DNA of 64,000 bases from Haemophilus haemolyticus (lineage in GTDB: Bacteria > Pseudomonadota > Gammaproteobacteria > Enterobacterales > Pasteurellaceae). Each line of letters opens with the position of its first letter. The first letter of the stretch is position 1. The position numbers and the translations under genes were made by a program. The stretch covers positions 1,736,001 to 1,800,000 of the forward strand of contig NZ_CP031240.1 in the NCBI RefSeq assembly GCF_003351405.1, given 5' to 3'. Positions 9,666 through 18,018 of the stretch are shown piece by piece. A model generated the notes under the pieces. That model did no database searches and was not told the origin of the DNA. It saw only the letters and a list, made by a program, of their open reading frames with translations.

Positions 9666-9802
9666 AATAGTCTTTCCTAAAAAAATAATCGGCTATTCTA
9701 GCAAAGGATAATAGGATGGTAAAATGAGAAAAATTGCAAATTTGAATGAATTAGGCTTTAGATATAGAATAGCTGACAAATTTTATCAAATAAGGATTTT
9801 CT

Positions 9803-11017
9803 ATGCTTACATTGGATCAAGCTCGCTCGAAAATGCTCGAACAGATTCCCTTCCCGACTCAAACTGAATACCTAAATTTACAAGAAGCTGCCAATCGAAT
9901 TTGTGCTGAAGATATTATTTCACCTATTAATGTTCCTTCTTTCGATAATTCAGCAATGGATGGTTATGCTGTACGGTTATCGGATTTACAACAATCTTTC
10001 ACGCTTTCGGTCGCAGGGAAATCTTTTGCAGGTAATCCATTCCAAGAGGAATGGCCATCAAAAAGTGCGGTCAGAATTATGACTGGCGCGATGATTCCTG
10101 AAGGCGCAGATTCCGTGATAATGCAAGAGCAAGTGACACTAAATGAAGACGGAACCGTCACTTTTAGTGAATTACCTAAACCAAATCAAAACATCCGTCG
10201 TATTGGCGAAGATGTAAAAAAAGGCGATGTGGTATTAGCACAAGGCGCACAGCTCACCCCTGTTTCCTTGCCATTATTAGCTTCTCTAGGCATTGCAGAA
10301 GTAAAATGCTATCGCCAATTAAAAGTCGGCGTACTCTCAACTGGCGATGAACTTGTCGAAGTCGGCAAACCATTACAAAGCGGACAAATCTATGACACCA
10401 ACCGTTTCACCGTAAAACTACTGCTAGAAAAATTAAACTGTGAAGTCATTGATTTAGGACTATTACCTGATAATGAAGCGGAATTTGAAAAAGCATTTAT
10501 TGCCGCACAAAGCCAAGCCGATTTAGTGATTACCAGTGGCGGTGTTTCCGTTGGTGAAGCGGATTTCACTAAAGCGGTATTGGAAAAAGTAGGCCAAATA
10601 AATTTCTGGAAAATTGCAATCAAACCCGGCAAACCATTCGCTTTTGGTAAATTAGAAAATGCCTGGTTCTGTGGTTTACCCGGTAATCCTGTTTCCGCAT
10701 TAGTGACTTTTTATCAACTTGTTCAGCCACTCATTGCTAAACTGCAAGGCCAAAAACAATGGAAAAAGCCACCGCATTTTTCAGCTATTGCAGCAATGAA
10801 TTTGAAAAAAGCACCTGGACGTTTAGATTTCCAACGGGGTTTTTATCACGTCAATGAACAAGGCCAAATTGAAGTGCGATCAGTGGGATTTCAAGGCTCT
10901 CATCTCTTTAGCGCTTTTGTAAAAAGCAATTGTTTTATCGTTTTAGAACAAGAACGTGGCAATGTCACTGCAGGTGAAACCGTGACAATTGAGCCTTTCA
11001 ATCATTTATTAGGATAA
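9803..11017 (+). CDS. moeA: Molybdopterin molybdenumtransferase
   Basis: Inserts molybdate into adenylylated molybdopterin to make Moco; 404 residues, normal MoeA length. The N-terminal region has FDNSAMDGYAV (about residues 48-58). The MogA-like domain has LSTGDELVEVG and ITSGGVSVGEADF (about 237-249), and the phosphate loop GLPGNPVSA follows at about 292. C-terminal beta domain is present. moeB follows after three bases, so the two are co-transcribed. The other cofactor genes (moaACDE) are in this window at 56.5-58.8 kb. Confidence 0.95.
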   Translation: MLTLDQARSKMLEQIPFPTQTEYLNLQEAANRICAEDIISPINVPSFDNSAMDGYAVRLSDLQQSFTLSVAGKSFAGNPFQEEWPSKSAVRIMTGAMIPEGADSVIMQEQVTLNEDGTVTFSELPKPNQNIRRIGEDVKKGDVVLAQGAQLTPVSLPLLASLGIAEVKCYRQLKVGVLSTGDELVEVGKPLQSGQIYDTNRFTVKLLLEKLNCEVIDLGLLPDNEAEFEKAFIAAQSQADLVITSGGVSVGEADFTKAVLEKVGQINFWKIAIKPGKPFAFGKLENAWFCGLPGNPVSALVTFYQLVQPLIAKLQGQKQWKKPPHFSAIAAMNLKKAPGRLDFQRGFYHVNEQGQIEVRSVGFQGSHLFSAFVKSNCFIVLEQERGNVTAGETVTIEPFNHLLG

Positions 11018-11020
11018 AAA

Positions 11021-11752
11021 ATGATCGAACTTAGTCACGAAGAAGAATTGCGTTATAACCGTCAAATTATTCTTAAAAGCGTAGATTTTGACGGGCAAGA
11101 AAAACTTAAAGCAAGCAAAATGCTGATCGTTGGGCTTGGCGGCTTAGGCTGTTCAGCCAGTCAATATCTCGCTGCGGCAGGTGTCGGAAATTTAACGCTG
11201 TTGGATTTCGATATAGTTTCTCTTTCGAATCTTCAGCGACAAGTCTTGCACTGCGATGCACGCTTGAATATGCCCAAAGTAGAGTCAGCTAAAATTGCAC
11301 TGGAACAAATCAATCCACATATAAACATCGAGACAATTAATGCGAAGTTAGATGAAGAAAAACTAGCTGAAATCATTCCACACTTTGATATTGTTTTAGA
11401 TTGTACAGACAATGTAGAAATCCGTAATCAGTTGGATCGTCAATGTTGTAATGCAAAAATCCCTCTCATTTCTGGCGCAGCGATTCGGATGGAAGGTCAA
11501 ATTTCCGTTTTCACTTATGAACCAAATACGCCTACTTATCGTGATCTCAGTAAATTATTTGGACAAAATGTATTAAGCTGTGTGGAAGCTGGCGTGCTTG
11601 CGCCAATCGTCGGCATTGTGGGCACGATTCAAGCCTTAGAAGCAATTAAAGTGCGGTTAAAAATCGGTAAAAATTTGTGTGGACGCTTGTTGATGATTGA
11701 TGGTTTTTCGATGAATATCCGAGAAATTAAACTTCCAACAAATGTGGAATAA
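11021..11752 (+). CDS. moeB: MoeB/ThiF-family adenylyltransferase (molybdopterin-synthase adenylyltransferase)
   Basis: Adenylates the C-terminal Gly-Gly of MoaD; E1-like fold, 243 residues. The nucleotide loop GLGGLGCSAS is at about residues 38-47. RNRQ-type arginines appear as RYNRQ (residues 12-16), and DCTDNVEIRNQL is the conserved acceptor loop. CVEAGVLAPIVG (about 187) holds the usual MoeB cysteine. Odd point: the structural zinc cysteines of E. coli MoeB are absent. The first pair position reads TYRD instead of CYRC, and the C-terminus stops before the CPxC motif. The rhodanese domain seen in some homologues is also absent. The moeA link and the MoaD in this genome support MoeB over ThiF. 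Confidence 0.9.
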   Translation: MIELSHEEELRYNRQIILKSVDFDGQEKLKASKMLIVGLGGLGCSASQYLAAAGVGNLTLLDFDIVSLSNLQRQVLHCDARLNMPKVESAKIALEQINPHINIETINAKLDEEKLAEIIPHFDIVLDCTDNVEIRNQLDRQCCNAKIPLISGAAIRMEGQISVFTYEPNTPTYRDLSKLFGQNVLSCVEAGVLAPIVGIVGTIQALEAIKVRLKIGKNLCGRLLMIDGFSMNIREIKLPTNVE

Positions 11753-11818
11753 AACGTTTAAAAAGAGAAAAAATTTAACCGCACTTTTATTAACCATAAC
11801 CTTTACTACAAAAACGCT

Positions 11819-12142
11819 ATGACAACAGAAATTAAAAAACTTGATCCAGATGCAGCCATTGATATTGCTTACGATATTTTCTTAGAAATGGCTGGAGAAA
11901 ACTTAGATCCTGCCGATATTCTTTTATTCAACCTACAATTTGAAGAACGCGGTGGTGTGGAATTTGTTGAAACTGCCGATGATTGGGAAGATGAAATTGG
12001 AGTACTAATTGACCCAGAAGAATACGCTGAAGTGTGGGTGGGCTTAGTCAATGAGCAAGATGAAATGGATGATGTATTTGCTAAATTCTTAATTTCTCAC
12101 CGAGAAGAAGATCGTGAATTTCACGTTATTTGGAAAAAGTAA
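11819..12142 (+). CDS. Putative double-stranded DNA mimic protein (YciU/HI1450 family)
   Basis: A 107-residue, strongly acidic cytoplasmic protein (many Asp and Glu; DFDW-like patches such as ADDWEDEIG). It matches the H. influenzae protein HI1450 as I remember it. HI1450 has a solved structure and was proposed to mimic DNA phosphate charge and bind the nucleoid protein HU. It follows moeB after 66 bases that contain an uptake sequence, and it has its own terminator. The function in the cell is not settled. Confidence 0.9.
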   Translation: MTTEIKKLDPDAAIDIAYDIFLEMAGENLDPADILLFNLQFEERGGVEFVETADDWEDEIGVLIDPEEYAEVWVGLVNEQDEMDDVFAKFLISHREEDREFHVIWKK

Positions 12143-12159
12143 CGATAAAGTAAAAATAA

Positions 12160-12185
12160 GGGAAATCATCTGATTTCCCTTTTTC
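12160..12185 (+). terminator. Terminator after the DNA-mimic gene
   Basis: GGGAAATCA..TGATTTCCC followed by a T-rich tail. It lies in the convergent gap with the LysO-like gene. Confidence 0.8.
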
Positions 12186-12204
12186 TTTTAAAATTAACGC
12201 GCTA

Positions 12205-13122
12205 TTAAATTGGAAAACTCGAGAAAAAGACTAATAACAACGGCGGTAATAAATTTGTCACCATACCAAAAGAAATGGCGATAGGCGTCACTTCAATTCC
12301 GCCTGATTTCTGAATAATAGGCAATGTACAATCTAATGCTGTTGCACCTGTAATCCCAATAGCTGTAGAGCGATAATGCTGCATAAACAATGGAATCAAA
12401 AATAAACTCAAAATTTCACGCGATAAATCATTGAAAAACGCAATACTGCCCTGCATCGGTCCCCAAGCATTTGTCAGCACAACACTAGATAAAGAATACC
12501 AACCAAATCCCGATGAAAAGGCTAAACCTTGAGTAATCGGCATACTTAGAAAAAATGACGAAATAACGCCACCAATTAAAGAACTTAGGGTAAAAATTGC
12601 TCCCATCATTAAGCCTTGCTTATTTAATAAAACTTCTTTCAAGGAAATGCCGTTATTACGAAGCTGAATCCCGACAAAAAAGATCAACGCAATAAGCACA
12701 TAAAGATTGGAACCATGTGGGAAATGCAACCAATCATTGCACAACCAACCTAAAATGACGCCGATAATTACCGCACTTAATAATTTAATTGAGTCTATTA
12801 ATGAACGCCAACGAGAGGGCAATTCTCCCTGTAAATAATTAACAGGCTTAGGCAAAGTGCGGTCATAAATAGCCAAACCTAGGATATTACAAGTCAGAAT
12901 GATAGCGGACAGCCCTAAAGCGGTCATACCAATAATTGGTAATTTTTGTTCTAAATGCTCAAGTTGCCCAAGCATAAAGCCCATCATAAATAAAATGATG
13001 TAAAGCAATAACATCACAATTTTATTAATGAACGCCAATGCATTTTGATTCTGTATTTTGACTAAATACCCCAATATCATCGGCACAAGCACGATAAGCA
13101 ATCCGTTAATAATTTCTTCCAT
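12205..13122 (-). CDS. LysO-type lysine exporter (YbjE family, DUF340)
   Basis: Integral inner-membrane protein of 305 residues with about eight TM segments. It matches the LysO/YbjE family, in which the E. coli member exports lysine and toxic lysine analogues. The C-terminal half has the family's glycine-rich segments: SSGFGWYSLSSVVL and GITGATALDCTLPIIQKSGG (about residues 205-275). It stands alone with a long AT-rich upstream region that includes an ARG-box-like TGAATAAATATTACA at 13175-13189. Substrate assignment is by family only. Confidence 0.85.
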   Translation of the reverse strand: MEEIINGLLIVLVPMILGYLVKIQNQNALAFINKIVMLLLYIILFMMGFMLGQLEHLEQKLPIIGMTALGLSAIILTCNILGLAIYDRTLPKPVNYLQGELPSRWRSLIDSIKLLSAVIIGVILGWLCNDWLHFPHGSNLYVLIALIFFVGIQLRNNGISLKEVLLNKQGLMMGAIFTLSSLIGGVISSFFLSMPITQGLAFSSGFGWYSLSSVVLTNAWGPMQGSIAFFNDLSREILSLFLIPLFMQHYRSTAIGITGATALDCTLPIIQKSGGIEVTPIAISFGMVTNLLPPLLLVFFSSFPI

Positions 13123-13174
13123 TGTTTTCCTTTTTTGTAGATCACTGCACTTTATTTAATTTTCAAAGGTAATT

Positions 13175-13189
13175 TGAATAAATATTACA
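13175..13189 (-). promoter_or_regulatory. Possible ArgR box upstream of the LysO-like gene
   Basis: TGAATAAATATTACA resembles the ArgR consensus TGNATWWWWATNCA with one extra base. It lies about 55 bases before the start. E. coli lysO is reported to be under ArgR control, which makes the match plausible but not proven in an AT-rich stretch. Confidence 0.3.
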
Positions 13190-13326
13190 GTAAAAATGAA
13201 AATTACTTATACAAGCAATAAAATCATACTGCTTATAATATATATTTTTTATTAATCTACCAAATGCTCAATGTACAAACGCCAATCTTAGATACTTTGT
13301 CTCTTTACTCTGTAAAAATGGAATAT

Positions 13327-13353
13327 AAAAAGCGGCTTAAAAATAAGCCGCTT
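13327..13353 (-). terminator. Terminator of the msrAB-ccdA-tlpA operon
   Basis: AGCGGCTTA..TAAGCCGCT hairpin followed by T residues on the minus strand, just beyond the tlpA-like stop. Confidence 0.8.
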
Positions 13354-13360
13354 GTCATCG

Positions 13361-13831
13361 TTATTTTTCAGCAAACACTCGAATTTGCTCTGTACCTAAA
13401 TGTCCTGGTACGGTTTTTTTCAGGTTTAAATCACTATCTAAAAAGAGATTGAACGGATAGCCACGCACTCTTGCTTTATCAATGATTTCGCCTTTTTCAT
13501 CTAAAAGCACTGTGATATTTTTATATTCCAATCCTTTGTACCACTCAATAAAATCAGCAGTGTCTTTTTCGCCTTTATGACCTGGCGAAACAATGGTTAT
13601 AACTTCAAATCCACGATCTTTTTCCGCACTTAAATCATCAATTTCAGCTAAGCCAGCCAAGCAAATTGGACACCAAGATGCCCACATTTTTACATAGACA
13701 GGTTTGCCTTTATATTGGCTTAAAGTAACTGGCTGATTATTTAAATCTTTGAGTTGCACATCCGCCAAATTAGTTTGTGCGAAAGCGTTTAGGCTGAATG
13801 CCATTAGAAATATTGATAATAGTTTTTTCAT
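13361..13831 (-). CDS. Periplasmic TlpA/ResA-type thioredoxin
   Basis: A 156-residue exported thiol-disulphide protein. A cleavable signal peptide ends near LNAFAQ (residue 19). The thioredoxin fold has the active site WCPIC (Cys54 and Cys57). It is third in the leftward operon msrAB-ccdA-tlpA. The likely role is to carry electrons from the CcdA-like membrane protein to periplasmic MsrAB, regenerating it after it repairs oxidised methionine. The CPIC dipeptide, rather than CPHC or CEPC, suggests a reductant. Partner assignment is inference from order. Confidence 0.88.
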   Translation of the reverse strand: MKKLLSIFLMAFSLNAFAQTNLADVQLKDLNNQPVTLSQYKGKPVYVKMWASWCPICLAGLAEIDDLSAEKDRGFEVITIVSPGHKGEKDTADFIEWYKGLEYKNITVLLDEKGEIIDKARVRGYPFNLFLDSDLNLKKTVPGHLGTEQIRVFAEK

Positions 13832-13873
13832 TGCTTTTTTCCTTTTATAGATTTCTTTTGTTGAGGTTATGCC

Positions 13874-14515
13874 TTAAGAAAAATTATTCGTAATCAATAA
13901 AATGCCCATCACGATAATTAAAATTCCGCCACCAATTTTAAATTTGTCTAAGTGTTTATTTAACCCTTTGGCACGTTTTAGCAAGCTGTCAGAGAAGAAC
14001 GAAAACAGAACAAAAGGCGTTGCTAAACCAAGTACATAAACAAACATCATTGATGCACCGTAAAGTGCAGAGCCTTCATCGCCTGATAAAGCTAACACGG
14101 AAGCCAGAATCGGGCCAATACAAGGTGTCCAACCAAGACTAAATGTTAAACCAAGCACAAATGCCTCAAGTGCGGTCGATTTTCCTGATGTTTTGATTTC
14201 CACCAATTTTGTGCGTTCCAACAAACCAATTTTGAAAATGCCAAGTTGATGAATACCCAAAATAATCACGATAACGCCAGCGATAATACGGGTGGTGTTA
14301 CTAAATAAAATATTCCCTAAAAAGCCAAAACTAAAGCCTAAACTGACAAATGTAAGGGAAAGCCCTAAAATAAATAAAAAAGTATTTAGGACTTTTTTAC
14401 CGCCTTTACTCAAAATACCAAAATAAATTGGAATAATCGGGAAAATACAAGGCGAAAGAAAAGAAGCAAGCCCCGCTAAAAATACAGTTCCAATAAGGAG
14501 TTGTTGATCTAACAT
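13874..14515 (-). CDS. ccdA: CcdA/DsbD-like transmembrane thiol-disulphide transporter
   Basis: A 213-residue inner-membrane protein with about six TM segments, equal to the central domain of DsbD. It moves electrons from cytoplasmic thioredoxin to the periplasm. The paired redox cysteines are in FLSPCIFP (Cys23) and GWTPCIGP (about 128). It follows msrAB after 11 bases and precedes the TlpA-like gene by 42, so the operon encodes reductase, membrane shuttle and periplasmic carrier together. No periplasmic N- or C-terminal DsbD domains are present, which is why the TlpA protein is needed. Confidence 0.9.
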   Translation of the reverse strand: MLDQQLLIGTVFLAGLASFLSPCIFPIIPIYFGILSKGGKKVLNTFLFILGLSLTFVSLGFSFGFLGNILFSNTTRIIAGVIVIILGIHQLGIFKIGLLERTKLVEIKTSGKSTALEAFVLGLTFSLGWTPCIGPILASVLALSGDEGSALYGASMMFVYVLGLATPFVLFSFFSDSLLKRAKGLNKHLDKFKIGGGILIIVMGILLITNNFS

Positions 14516-14526
14516 CCTACATCTCC

Positions 14527-15588
14527 TTATTTTTTAATCGATTGAATCAAATATCCGTATCCTGCCTTTTCCATTTCGGCTAACGGAATAAATTTAATCG
14601 ATGCACTGTTAATGCAATAACGCAAACCGCCTTTATCTTTCGGACCGTCGTCAAAAACGTGTCCTAGATGGGCATTGCCCGCACGACTTAACACCTCGGT
14701 ACGTTGCATATTAAAACTATTATCCGTTTGATAATGCACTACATCTTTAATGATCGGTTTCGTAAAACTTGGCCAACCACAACCTGATTCAAATTTATCA
14801 TTTGAAGAGAAAACAGGCTCGCCTGTTGTAATATCTACATAAATACCTGGTTGGAAATTATCCCAATATTCGTTACTAAAAGAGCGTTCAGTATGTTTAT
14901 TTTGAGTAACGGAATATTGCAACGGTGTCAATTTCACTTTGAGTTCTGCATCACTCGGTTTTGGATAATCTTTCTCGTCAATCACGGGTTCATCAGCTTT
15001 GGTAATATCAATATGACAATAACCATTTGGATTTTTCTTCAAATAATCTTGATGATATTCTTCCGCTACGATGTAATTTTTAAGCGGTTGCACCTCAATT
15101 TGCACTGGTTTTTTATATTTGGTTTGAAGCTGGGCGAGTGCTTGTTCGATCACTACTTTATCTGCCCCATCTTGATAATAAATCCCTGTGCGATATTGTC
15201 TGCCACGATCGTTGCCTTGTTTATTTACACTCGTTGGATCAATCACTTTAAAATAATATTGCAATAATTTATCGAGCGAAATTTGATTTGCATCGTAAGT
15301 GACTTTTACCGTTTCTGCATGATCGGTTACCCCAATCATCTGATAACTGGTTTTCTCTGTATTACCATTGGCATAGCCAGAAATCGCATCTTTCACACCG
15401 TGAATGCGCTCCATATATGCTTCCATACCCCAGAAACAGCCACCAGCAAGATAAATTTCACGAATATTTTGCGTATTTTCCATTGCCATTTTTTGTTCTC
15501 CAGATGATGATGTTGAATTTTGTATTGCTAAAGTTGGTGTTGCACAGCAAAGTGCGGTAATAAATAGAAATGTTTTTGATAGTTTCAT
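14527..15588 (-). CDS. msrAB: Periplasmic fused methionine sulfoxide reductase MsrA-MsrB
   Basis: Repairs oxidised methionine (both S and R sulfoxides) in envelope proteins; 353 residues. A signal peptide runs to about residue 21 (ATPTLA). The MsrA domain follows with the catalytic GGCFWG (Cys51) and [10 protein letters not shown]. The MsrB domain has [18 protein letters not shown] and the catalytic [11 protein letters not shown] (about residue 330). Unlike the three-domain Neisseria PilB form, it has no thioredoxin domain; the TlpA-like gene downstream fills that role. Its promoter at 15628-15656 matches that of the Met-rich protein at 21576, which predicts control by the ECF sigma factor in this window. 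Confidence 0.96.
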   Translation of the reverse strand: MKLSKTFLFITALCCATPTLAIQNSTSSSGEQKMAMENTQNIREIYLAGGCFWGMEAYMERIHGVKDAISGYANGNTEKTSYQMIGVTDHAETVKVTYDANQISLDKLLQYYFKVIDPTSVNKQGNDRGRQYRTGIYYQDGADKVVIEQALAQLQTKYKKPVQIEVQPLKNYIVAEEYHQDYLKKNPNGYCHIDITKADEPVIDEKDYPKPSDAELKVKLTPLQYSVTQNKHTERSFSNEYWDNFQPGIYVDITTGEPVFSSNDKFESGCGWPSFTKPIIKDVVHYQTDNSFNMQRTEVLSRAGNAHLGHVFDDGPKDKGGLRYCINSASIKFIPLAEMEKAGYGYLIQSIKK

Positions 15589-15627
15589 TGTTTTTCCTTA
15601 TGATGTAAAAATTAACGTTACATAAGG

Positions 15628-15656
15628 TTAGACGGCGGACAATCCGATTTCTTACA
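15628..15656 (-). promoter_or_regulatory. Predicted ECF (RpoE2-type) promoter of msrAB
   Basis: On the minus strand it reads TGTAAGAAAT, 12 bases, CGTCTAA. The same two elements with the same 12-base spacing occur before the Met-rich protein gene (21486-21514). The -10 element CGTCTAA is the common ECF type. The exact match in two places and the functional link between genes make it a strong prediction. Confidence 0.75.
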
Positions 15657-15765
15657 AATTTTTATAAAATTTTTAAAGAAATTGACTAAAATCCATTGTT
15701 ATAACCAATAATAAAGAGCTAAAAAACACTATTTCTCCCTCTTTTCTAAGGTAAAAAGGATATAT

Positions 15766-16629
15766 ATGCAATCACATTCCACTCCTTCGCTTTATCACAA
15801 AGCGATTAGTTTTATGGTGTCAGCGTACTTTTCCATTACCTTGATGAATGTATTTGTCAAAACCGCTTCCCAAACAATCCCTGCAAGTGAAACCTTATTT
15901 TCTCGGTTTTTAATCGGCTTACTTTTCTTACTGCCTTTTGTGATTAAAGATCGCGATTTTAAAGTAGATACCCGTCAGTGGAAATTTTTAATCCTGCGGA
16001 ATGCCGCAGGTGTATCGAGCATGTTGATTAACTTTTATGTTGTGAAGTTCTTACCGCTTTCTATTGCTGTCTTATTGATGAATACCTCCGCCCTATTTAT
16101 CCCGATTTTATTGCTCTTTTTCCATCAAAAAACACCACTTAATGTGCTTTTGTGTAGCTTAATCGGCTTTCTTGGCGTTTCCATTATTTTACTTACCAAT
16201 CACAATGGCAATGTTGATCCTATTTATGTGCTGATTGGATTATCTGGTGCTGTATTGGCAGGAATGGCATTTATTGGCTTACAAGAATTAAACAAATACA
16301 ATACACCAAAAAATATCGTATTTTATTTTCATCTGATTGGGACACTCATGCTACCAATCTTCTTTATTCATCAATGGAAAATCCCTAATATATACGAGCT
16401 TGGTTTATTGCTATTAGTGGGCGGATTTGGATTGATTTTCCAATTATTGCTCACTCGAGCTTTCAGATATGCGCCAGCCAACGTTATTACCCCTTTTGCT
16501 TTCACTGGCGTAATTTTCTCTAGCGTTTTCGACTGGCTCTTTTGGCATCATACGCCTAACCTCTATTTTTGGTTCGGCGCAGTTGTAATTGTGGGAGCGG
16601 TAAGTTTATTGGCGAAAATGAAGAAATAA
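15766..16629 (+). CDS. EamA/DMT-family membrane transporter
   Basis: A 287-residue protein with about ten TM segments arranged as two EamA repeats, the usual drug/metabolite transporter size. The first repeat runs from about residue 15 (SAYFSITLMNVFVK) to 135. The second runs from about 150 to 285 and includes YAPANVITPFAFTGVIFS near the end. The substrate cannot be read from the sequence. A hairpin terminator follows (16672-16709). Divergent from msrAB. Confidence 0.85.
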   Translation: MQSHSTPSLYHKAISFMVSAYFSITLMNVFVKTASQTIPASETLFSRFLIGLLFLLPFVIKDRDFKVDTRQWKFLILRNAAGVSSMLINFYVVKFLPLSIAVLLMNTSALFIPILLLFFHQKTPLNVLLCSLIGFLGVSIILLTNHNGNVDPIYVLIGLSGAVLAGMAFIGLQELNKYNTPKNIVFYFHLIGTLMLPIFFIHQWKIPNIYELGLLLLVGGFGLIFQLLLTRAFRYAPANVITPFAFTGVIFSSVFDWLFWHHTPNLYFWFGAVVIVGAVSLLAKMKK

Positions 16630-16671
16630 AACCTTTGAGATTATCCAATGCCATACGGATAAATTAGCAAT

Positions 16672-16709
16672 ACCGCTATAAAGTGCAGTCAAAAATAGCG
16701 GTGTTTTTT
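16672..16709 (+). terminator. Terminator after the EamA gene with decayed uptake sequence in the loop
   Basis: ACCGCTAT..ATAGCGGT stem followed by G and six T. The loop contains AAGTGCAGT, one base from the uptake consensus. Confidence 0.75.
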
Positions 16710-16724
16710 ATACTTTCGCTATTC

Positions 16725-16898
16725 TTAATGTGAATCTTTAAATTTCTTCATCATCATACTTAAGGTTTTGCAATTTCGTTGAAAACGACGGCAATGAGGA
16801 CAAGTTAACAAATGCATTTTTAAACCCATTTTTTCTTGCAGTTCTAATGGTCGCTCATGAGAATCAGAAATTATTCAAGTGGCTTGAATACAACGCAT
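16725..16898 (-). pseudogene. Anti-sigma zinc-finger gene, left copy, broken by a nonsense codon
   Basis: Same gene as the intact copy at 20716-20910 but with TGA at codon 8 (16875-16877), where the other copy has CGA (Arg). The remaining frame is open to a TAA at 16725 and would encode the zinc motif HLxxCPHC and an end reading KKFKDSH. The gene lies directly after the left sigma factor with the same spacing. The C-terminus here is probably the ancestral one; the right copy's last residues differ because cassette DNA joins there. It may be inactive or restart internally at a downstream ATG. Loss of this copy need not free the sigma factor if the other copy is expressed. Confidence 0.8.
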
Positions 16899-17484
16899 AA
16901 TTTTCTCCTAAAGTTTTTTTGATAGACAATTTTGCAACTGCAAACGGGCCCGATAAAGTGTGGTATGCAAGTTGGATGTGGTAAGCTGAGTTTCTTGACA
17001 AATTTCATCCGATGACAATTCTAAAAACTCTCTCATCATGAAAATTTTGGCATGTTTAGCGGGTAAACAAGTAAGGCAGGTCTCAAAAATCAACCAAAAC
17101 TCATCAGAATACACCGTTTCCTCTTCACCCTGTAATTCGCTCGGATAATATTCTATTTTCCAATGCCCTGTATCATCAAAAAATGTATTAGTTGATTCTT
17201 CATCTTCAATTTCACTTTCTAATACAAAGCGTCCTTTCTGACGAAGGTAATCAATAATTTTATTTTTTAGAATAGCAAAAACCCAAGTTTTAAAAGCCGC
17301 TTGATGTTTAAAATTCGCGAGATTGTTAAATGCACTTAAAAATGCTTCTTGTACTAAATCCTCAGCAAGATCGGCATGGTGCAACTGTAACATTGCAAAT
17401 TTCAGCATCTGCGTACGAATTTGTTGGAGTTCCGTATCAGAAATAGCATTCATTTTAATTCCTTTAAAATTTTTTGTAAGAAAT
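16736..17484. repeat. Left direct repeat carrying sigma and anti-sigma genes
   Basis: A 749-bp segment repeated at 20748-21495 in the same orientation, offset by 4011-4012 bases. It runs from the last codons of the anti-sigma gene to the -35 half of the Met-rich protein's promoter (TGTAAGAAAT at 17475-17484). The first 20 or so bases are diverged; the rest differs by scattered single bases and one T. The two repeats bracket the Nmad cassette. Confidence 0.88.
16908..17453 (-). CDS. rpoE2: ECF-family sigma factor (RpoE2 type), left copy
   Basis: A 181-residue extracytoplasmic-function sigma factor. Region 2 is LAEDLVQEAFLSAFNNL through FKTWVFAILKNKIIDYLRQ (about residues 28-72). Region 4 has LPAKHAKIFMMREFLELS and the helix-turn-helix ending TTLYRARLQLQNCL (about 132-177). 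It is identical to the right copy except Met21 in place of Thr21. The open frame extends 68 codons upstream of ATG 17453, but the repeat ends near here, so that start is preferred. As I recall, H. influenzae RpoE2 responds to hypochlorite and controls msrAB. Its upstream context differs from the right copy, so its expression may differ. Confidence 0.88.
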   Translation of the reverse strand: MNAISDTELQQIRTQMLKFAMLQLHHADLAEDLVQEAFLSAFNNLANFKHQAAFKTWVFAILKNKIIDYLRQKGRFVLESEIEDEESTNTFFDDTGHWKIEYYPSELQGEEETVYSDEFWLIFETCLTCLPAKHAKIFMMREFLELSSDEICQETQLTTSNLHTTLYRARLQLQNCLSKKL

Positions 17485-17831
17485 GGAAGAATTTGACCTC
17501 CAGCCAGTCTACTAATGCACGTAACCCGAACCAAAGAAGACAATACTTCACTGCACAACCGACAAATTACTGCTTGCAAGCCAATTGGTGCCATAGGGAT
17601 GTAAATTAAATTCTCGCTCAAGTACCTAGACCTTAGGTAAAATTCCTTTTTCTGCAAGAATTCGTTTTAAGTTTTGTGCAAATTGTTATTTTTCATTCAT
17701 TGGTAAATGCTGTAAAGAGAAAAGATTTTAGGATTGGAGCTTGATTTAAACTTATGCAGCTATTAGCATTAGTTTTGGTTACATAACATCAGACTAAAAT
17801 TACGTTAAATGACCTAGGAGAAAATAAAAAA
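17485..17831. other. Left end of the inserted cassette, no confident gene
   Basis: This stretch begins exactly where the repeat and the promoter half-site end. A minus-strand frame (17454-17657) is open in phase with the sigma gene and would read through as a 68-residue extension, but I recognise nothing in it. The right half is AT-rich and probably holds the promoter for the small ORF at 17832; a weak TTGATT-N17-TAGCAT lies at 17741-17769. No uptake sequence is seen. Confidence 0.5.
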
Positions 17832-18005
17832 ATGAGTAGATACAATGTGAGATACCAATTCAAGAGAAAAACAACAGATCGTCTTTGGACTAGTGGAAAC
17901 AGCTATGTTTCAGCAAGTAATGAGAATGAAGCTGTTTCTAAAGTTGAAAAAGATGTTTTGAAAAGATATGCAGAATTCAAATTATTTGAAGTAAAAAACG
18001 CTTGA
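17832..18005 (+). CDS. Small conserved-looking hypothetical protein (57 aa), first gene of the cassette
   Basis: A 57-codon ORF from ATG to TGA with AGGAG 11 bases upstream. It is basic at the N-terminus (MSRYNVRYQFKRKTTDRLW), then GNSYVSASNENEAVSKVEKDV, then an amphipathic helix ending LFEVKNA. The pattern suggests two or three beta strands followed by a helix, as in many small nucleic-acid or protein-binding modules, but I do not recognise a family. It ends 54 bases before the Nmad2-like gene, with a decayed uptake-sequence pair between, so co-transcription is possible. Confidence 0.6.
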   Translation: MSRYNVRYQFKRKTTDRLWTSGNSYVSASNENEAVSKVEKDVLKRYAEFKLFEVKNA

Positions 18006-18018
18006 TAAAAAGAAATAT

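Noticed and set aside
17475..17510. A second RpoE2 promoter at the left repeat
   Set aside because: TGTAAGAAAT is present but the only TCTA-like element is about 21 bases away rather than 12, so it is treated as a broken copy.
17454..17657. 68-codon in-frame extension of the left sigma factor
   Set aside because: It is absent from the right copy, which has a different upstream sequence and the same ATG with a good ribosome site. The extension is in cassette DNA and looks non-coding.
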